Origin: Cricetomys ansorgei
Lineage: Eukaryota > Chordata > Mammalia > Rodentia > Nesomyidae
Assembly: GCA_026225945.1 (NCBI GenBank)
Contig: JAMJFZ010000812.1
Span: 17,966 to 81,965, forward strand
Direction: 5' to 3'
Length of the DNA: 64,000 nucleotides
Numbering within the stretch: position 1 is the stretch's first letter; every line of letters begins with the position of its first letter. Position numbers and translations under genes: made by a program. This document shows, one piece after another, positions 59,055 to 64,000 of the stretch. The notes below the pieces were generated by a model, which was not told where the DNA came from, did not search any database, and saw nothing but the letters and a program-made list of their open reading frames with translations.

Positions 59055-59480
59055 TGTAGGTTACTGTGATAAAACCCTGACCACAAACAACTTGGGGAGG
59101 AAAAGGATTTATTTCATCTTATACTTCCAGGTCACATTCCACCTCGGAGAGAAGTCAGGGATAGAACTCGAGCAGGAGCATGAAGGCAGGTCTGCGCGCT
59201 GTTACATTTACACGCAGATTACCTCGGAGCGGAACTTGCTCACATTAGGAACCCTGGAGGATGCTACAGGACGATTTGCACACGCTCAAGCTTATCTAAT
59301 TGTATTACACAGCCCAGGACCACCTGCCTAGGGAAGATGTCATCCACAATGGGCGTGGCCCTCCAGCATCAATTATGTCAAGTCGACCCCCAGAAGCACG
59401 CCCACAGATCAATATGATCAGATAGCGACTCAACGAGGCTTTCCTCTCAGTGGCTGGACTCTTTGTCAAGTCCACAGAGT
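59055..59480 (-). mobile_element. MaLR-like LTR
   Basis: The plus strand is the antisense of the family: GGTTACTGTGATAAAACCC, AACTTGGGGAGGAAAAGG, CAGCCCAGGACCACCTGCC, CACAATGGGCGTGGCCC and ATCAATTATGTCAAG. Confidence 0.8.
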
Positions 59481-59754
59481 TAACCAGAACCAGGGTGATT
59501 TCAGGTTCAGCCTCAGACTTTTTGTGGGGCCATGGACAGCACCCACTCAAGAGGTCCTTGCAACCTCTATTTCCTGAGCCGTGAGGAGGTACCTTACAGG
59601 GTTAGGATGGAGAGCAAACACACATGAAGTGTGTGAAAATGTTCCAAGACGGTAAACTGGAATGACTCAGCCCTCTCGTTAGATAACAAATGCTCTGTGT
59701 GTACAACAGTCCCTCCTCCACGAGGACAGTTATAAAGAAAGAATGACGAGAGGG

Positions 59755-59990
59755 AATTGGAGAGACGGCTCAGCGATGAAGAGCATTTGTTCTCGCAGAG
59801 AACCTGGGTTCGATTCCCAGCATCTACAAGGAGGTTCACAACCATTTGTAAGTCCAGGCCCAGAGGATCCAACACCCTCTTCTGACCTTCGCTGACCTCC
59901 ACGGGTCTAGCCGTGCACATGCTGCACATACATACATGCAGGCAAAACACTCATACGCATAAAGATAAATTAATCTAAAAATGATTTTAA
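59755..59990 (+). mobile_element. B3 SINE
   Basis: TGGAGAGACGGCTCAGCGATG, GGGTTCGATTCCCAGCATC, CCAACACCCTCTTCTGACC and CATGCAGGCAAAACACTCAT: one of the best-preserved B3 copies here. Confidence 0.9.
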
Positions 59991-60574
59991 AATAATTGCA
60001 GTTAATTGTCGCATGGTAAATCTGACGCTGTGTGTTCAGGGAAGGCGGCAGTTCAGGGAGCAAACTCCCCGTGTTTCTGGAAGTTTGAGTGGATTGACAG
60101 TGCAGCGTAGCGTGTTCTATCACTGCTGTACTTGGAATCACTTAACGGATAAAATAGGATCTGTCATCTATCCGGATAGATAGATCTGCTGGGGTAGGTA
60201 GGTTTCAGGTGAATCTCCTTCAGTGGTGCTGGCCACCCACCCAGGAGGAGCTGAGGTAAGACATCCAACAGCCCAGAGAGCCTTGCTGTTATAGACATTA
60301 GAGGTAGGGTCTCTGCGGTTAGCAGATTAGTGAGGGTTTCTGACAGAATATAAAGTCATAATTTAAAGCGCTAACCCCATGGTCCCTCCCTGCCTCAGGG
60401 CTTCGACACATTAGGAGTTTGGCAGCATAGGGATGGTTCCGGGTAGGCTATAAGGCATCGCTGCCTCCTTCTACAAGGGGCAGCCTCTGTGTTCAATCAT
60501 AATAACATCCTCAAGAGTGCACAGGACCTTTAAACAACGCTTCTAGAACCAAAGCATCTCTTCTGAACTGTGTA

Positions 60575-60645
60575 CCAGCTGCGACGCAGCTCAGAGGTAC
60601 AGCACCTGCCTTGCATGCAGGAGGCCTCCGTTCCTTCATAACCAG
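60575..60645 (+). mobile_element. ID-like SINE fragment
   Basis: CAGCTCAGAGGTACAGCACC and TGCCTTGCATGCAGGAGGCC match the ID 5' half. Confidence 0.5.
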
Positions 60646-61267
60646 CTTGGAGCTGGCACCTTAGGAGCCATGATCAATTGTGAGGTCCTCTGATGATTTC
60701 TTGCACATTTGTCGGGCGAGACTGATCTGCTTGGCAACATGCTAATTAGAACGTTGATATGCAAAAAAAAAAAAAAATGATGCCTTTTAAAACCGTGAGG
60801 TTCTGAAATTTCATAGCCAATGAGAGAACTGAAGATGAACGTGGGCAACACACGTAGCATGTCTTCCGGTGTCTGGGTAAGAGGTGTCCTGTACATCCAG
60901 ATATAAACGAAACAATTCTTTACTGTCTCCTGCAGCCATTCCCTTGCATGAAAGCTAATTGTATAACACTGCCTTCTGGTTTGTTCTGGGGGAGAGTTCG
61001 GCAAGCTGGAAATTCAAGGAGGCTAAAGTAGAAAAGGCTCTGAATCCAGCTGCAGGTGCCTGAGCAATTAGCTTACTCAACTCTCTGTGTCTTTTCATGG
61101 ACCAAACAGGTCAGTTGACTATGGTGATCTTTAAGGTCTATTTGTTTTGAAAAAACACTCTCAGTTCAACTCCCCAAAGCTTGGATATCTAAGTATTTCA
61201 GCTCCAGAAAACAGAATAAGATGTGCCTTACCCTGTATGACAGGCCCCATAAGAAAAAGGGGATTTG

Positions 61268-61540
61268 GGCTGGGGAGACAGCTCAGTGGGTACATTGTTG
61301 CCATGCAAATATGAGGACTGAGTTCGATTGCTAAAACCCACTTTAAAAAGAAGAGTGTGGTGGTGCATGTCCTCCCGATGCTGGTGAAGTAGAGAGAGGC
61401 AGATCCCGGGGCTTGGTGGCCAGCCAGCCTACAGAATCGGTAAGCCTCCAGTTGCTGAGACTCACATGGTTAAAGGAGAAAACCAACTCCCAAAGCCGTC
61501 CTCTGCCCCCTACACATGAGAGCACACACAAGCACAAACT
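61268..61540 (+). mobile_element. B4-like SINE
   Basis: GGGCTGGGGAGACAGCTCAG, GTGTGGTGGTGCATGTCC, CAGATCCCGGGGCTTGG and GTCCTCTGCCCCCTACACAT. Confidence 0.85.
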
Positions 61541-62397
61541 AACCAAAAAGAAGGGCTTGGAGACCATGAAGCCGAGTGGCCGCTTGTCGTCCTGTTTGCT
61601 TTCCTTGTTGAGTGAGACTCCCTCTCTTCACCACTTCTCAGTACAACTTCCACGTTCCCCACCCAAGGCTCACATGCAGACTTGAATCACTGCAGCTGAG
61701 CAGACTCTCAAGACTAAACTCACGGTGTCATTGGGGTATCACGAGTTCAGAAGAAGGGAAATTCTGCCAAGTGACAAAGGACCACTTTCCACACAGAGGC
61801 GGTAGGCATTTCCTCTGATTTTTTTCCGGGGCAGAGGAGGAAGCTGTATTTCAGAGCAGGGCATTTACTGTAAGAATTTCAAACAACCCTCAGCCTTAGA
61901 AATGTCAGTGTTTATCTGACACCTTCTGGCCTCAGCTCGAATGATAAGTAAGGGTCAATCCCAGGGATGATTGCATATAAACATCTAGTTCATAATCAAC
62001 TCATTGATAATGTTTGATGAGTGGCTGCAGAATGCTGATGTTAGCTTTCTTGTTTCCCAGAGGAGGGGTGTGGTTTCGTGACTTGTTCAAGTTGGCTCGA
62101 ACAATCAGTCGTAAGCTTCATGAGGAAGGGACTGTCCACTCTTGAGAAAGAAGTTATTCCAACCCTGGCTCTGCCACCTAATACGGGTTCGATGTATTGT
62201 CGGTATTAAATTCCAGATTCTGGTGTGTGTCTTTTAACATCTGTTTGCTGTGTTTGTACGTAAGTGGATGTGCATGTCATAGTGGAAATGCCACTTGGGA
62301 GAATGGGTTTTCGTCTTCCACCATGTAGACCCCAGAAACAGGCTAGGCAGGAAGCCCTTTCACTCACTGCTTTTGTCTGTTTGTTTGTTTGGTTTGT

Positions 62398-62602
62398 TTT
62401 GTTTGACACAGGGGTCTGTGTCCAGGCTGGTCTGGACTACATAGAGATGACCTTGAACATCTAACCCTGCTGCCCCCACCTCCAGCGTGCGGGTTGCTGA
62501 CACATGAACCACTGCGTCCAGTTTCCTGTGGTTCGGATTATGGCTCTCAGAGCTTTCTGTCTGCGGAGAATGTGTTCTATCCACAGAGTTACATCCCCAG
62601 CC
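62398..62602 (-). mobile_element. ID_B1-type SINE
   Basis: The plus strand has TTTGACACAGGGGTCTGTGT, CCAGGCTGGTCTGGACTAC, ATAGAGATGACCTTGAACAT and CCACAGAGTTACATCCCCAG. Confidence 0.78.
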
Positions 62603-63182
62603 GATACCAATGGGATGAAAAGTCAGAACTGAATGTGAATCCCATCCTTGTAGGCCACCTATTCAAGCTGATCACCCTCCTCTCAATGCAAACCAAAGGC
62701 CAGAAATGCAGTCCCTTCTCAGCGAGTGAACACAGAATGAATCCTGCGTGTGTGTCTCGGGCACTATTAAACATTGGTTATTTCTAGCAGCCCAACTGTT
62801 TGACAGGCTGGCCTCAGAAGACAGACTAGGAGCTCAGACCCACTTTGGTTCCTGAGATAACCCACCAGGCGGATTGGAACCTTCCCCGACCCTGCGTGGT
62901 TTCCAAGCAGAGGAAGCGAAAGGGAAAAGAACCGAGTTTCAGGCATTGTTCTGACTTCAAGAAAAGACAACAAAGGGCAGGAAATTTGAAATGAAATCTG
63001 AGAATCTGCACTCAAAATGGGCGATTTTGCTTGTTTTCTCACAGAGGGCTTAGATGGGAAAGTATGGAGCTGGCCGCTGCCTTCCTGAGCATTGCTCATT
63101 GTCCTGACCGGAATGTGATTTGCAGTACACAGCACAAAGGTCTCTCTGAGGGAAGCACTGCAGCTTGAAGGAGATTGCCCTC

Positions 63183-63408
63183 CAACACGAAGTCAGCCGC
63201 CCCCCAATACAAAGTCAGCCGCTCCCCAACATGAAGTCAGCCGCCCCTCAACACGAAGTCAGCTGCCCCCCAACATAAAGTCAGCTGCCCCCAACACGAT
63301 GTCAGCTGCCCCCCAACAGGAAGTCAGCTGCCCCCAACACTAAGTCAGCTGCCCTCCAACACAAAGTCAGCTGCCCCCCAACACAAAGTCAGCTACTCCC
63401 CACCCGCA
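63183..63408. repeat. 22-bp minisatellite, 10 copies
   Basis: A unit of the form CAACACRAAGTCAGCYGCCC repeats ten times with 21-23 bp spacing and about one to three differences per copy. Early copies carry AGTCAGCCGC and later copies AGTCAGCTGC, so CpG sites have been lost along the array or the array grew in two phases. The strand is C-rich with G almost confined to the AGTCAGC core. Confidence 0.93.
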
Positions 63409-63506
63409 AAAATAACCCACAGTGATCCCCACTGAAGTTGATATTTTAGTTCATTTGTGCTGTGGTAGCACGTTCCAGAGGCTGGGTCGTTTATTAAGAA
63501 TGGACA

Positions 63507-63840
63507 CTGGGACTAGGGAGGTGGCTCAGTGTGGAAGGAGCCTGCTGTGATGAGCAAATCCGAGGACCTGAGTTCAGATCCCCAGAACACTCATCAACAC
63601 CAGTGTGGGGACACTCAGCTGCAATTCCATTGCTGGGGAAGCTGGGGAGGAGGCCTAGACAGAGTCCTGGAAGTCACTGGCAAGTCAGCCTCGCCAATAG
63701 GCAAGCTCTGAGTTCAGCGAGAGACCCTGTCGCAAAAAGGAAAGTGGAGAGAAATAGAGAGAGGCGCCCAAAGTCAACCTCCGACGTCCACACGTGCACA
63801 AACCAGCAAGCCCACCTTCGAAAACACAGGTCCACATACA
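63507..63840 (+). mobile_element. B4-like SINE
   Basis: GGGAGGTGGCTCAGTGTGG, CTGAGTTCAGATCCCCAGAA, CTCTGAGTTCAGCGAGAGAC and CAACCTCCGACGTCCACAC. Confidence 0.85.
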
Positions 63841-64000
63841 GATAGCTTCTAACAAAAAACTAAAGACATTTTTTTAAAAAAATAGACATTTATTCCTCAC
63901 AACGCTAGGGGCTGGGAAGTTAAGAGCAAGGCACTGGGAAGGTTCGTGTCCAGTGAGAAAGGGACCTGTATTCCTTCCAGATCTCACCACGCTGCACATC

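Larger units (their letters stand above)
49117..64000 (-). other. Tgfbr2 intron 1 (3' part)
   Basis: At least 14.9 kb of intron upstream of exon 2. It contains B4/B3/B1/ID SINEs, MaLR-like LTRs in both orientations, two minisatellites and purine-rich tracts. I searched by eye for the alternative 25-residue exon of the long receptor isoform and did not find it, so it probably lies further 5'. The stretches 52810-53100, 53640-54300, 57560-58660, 60150-60570, 61600-62200 and 62800-63180 show nothing I recognise. Confidence 0.88.

Overview
This is mammalian genomic DNA from a muroid rodent (mouse, rat, hamster or vole group). It carries diverged B1, B3, B4 and ID SINEs, a URR1-type hAT element, rodent LINE-1 3' ends, MaLR-like LTRs and many (CA)n and (GATA)n microsatellites. 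The only gene I can support is Tgfbr2 (TGF-beta receptor type II), on the minus strand. The encoded protein differs at several positions from the mouse and rat proteins as I remember them (for example E469 in exon 6), so another muroid such as a cricetid is possible. The species cannot be settled from the sequence alone.

Layout, read right to left along the gene. 49117-64000 is the 3' part of intron 1; exon 1, with the signal peptide, lies beyond the right edge. Exon 2 (48948-49116) and exon 3 (43515-43705) encode the cysteine-rich ligand-binding ectodomain. Intron 3 (about 20 kb) separates them from exon 4 (22722-23521: transmembrane segment, juxtamembrane region and most of the kinase). Exon 5 (19478-19619), exon 6 (5159-5286) and exon 7 (2376-2555) complete the kinase and the C-terminal tail. 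The 3' UTR runs leftwards from 2375. All six coding exons have GT/AG junctions and compatible phases. They total 1610 nt; with an expected 94-nt first exon this gives a 567-residue receptor. No frameshift or premature stop is seen, so the gene looks intact.

Everything else is intronic or flanking sequence. The notable non-coding structures are: an eight-copy compound minisatellite in intron 3 (30835-31466); two solo LTRs of one ERV2-like family in intron 5, each with its own perfect 6-bp target duplication; several nested insertions (B1 in B4, LTR in B3, a roughly 560-bp insert in B3, an interrupted LINE-1); a 22-bp minisatellite in intron 1; a strong CTCF-like motif at the left edge; and miR-17-family and miR-21 seed matches in the 3' UTR. 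I found no second gene, no functional RNA gene and no undescribed protein system. The remaining open reading frames are repeat-derived, intronic, or lie opposite the exons.
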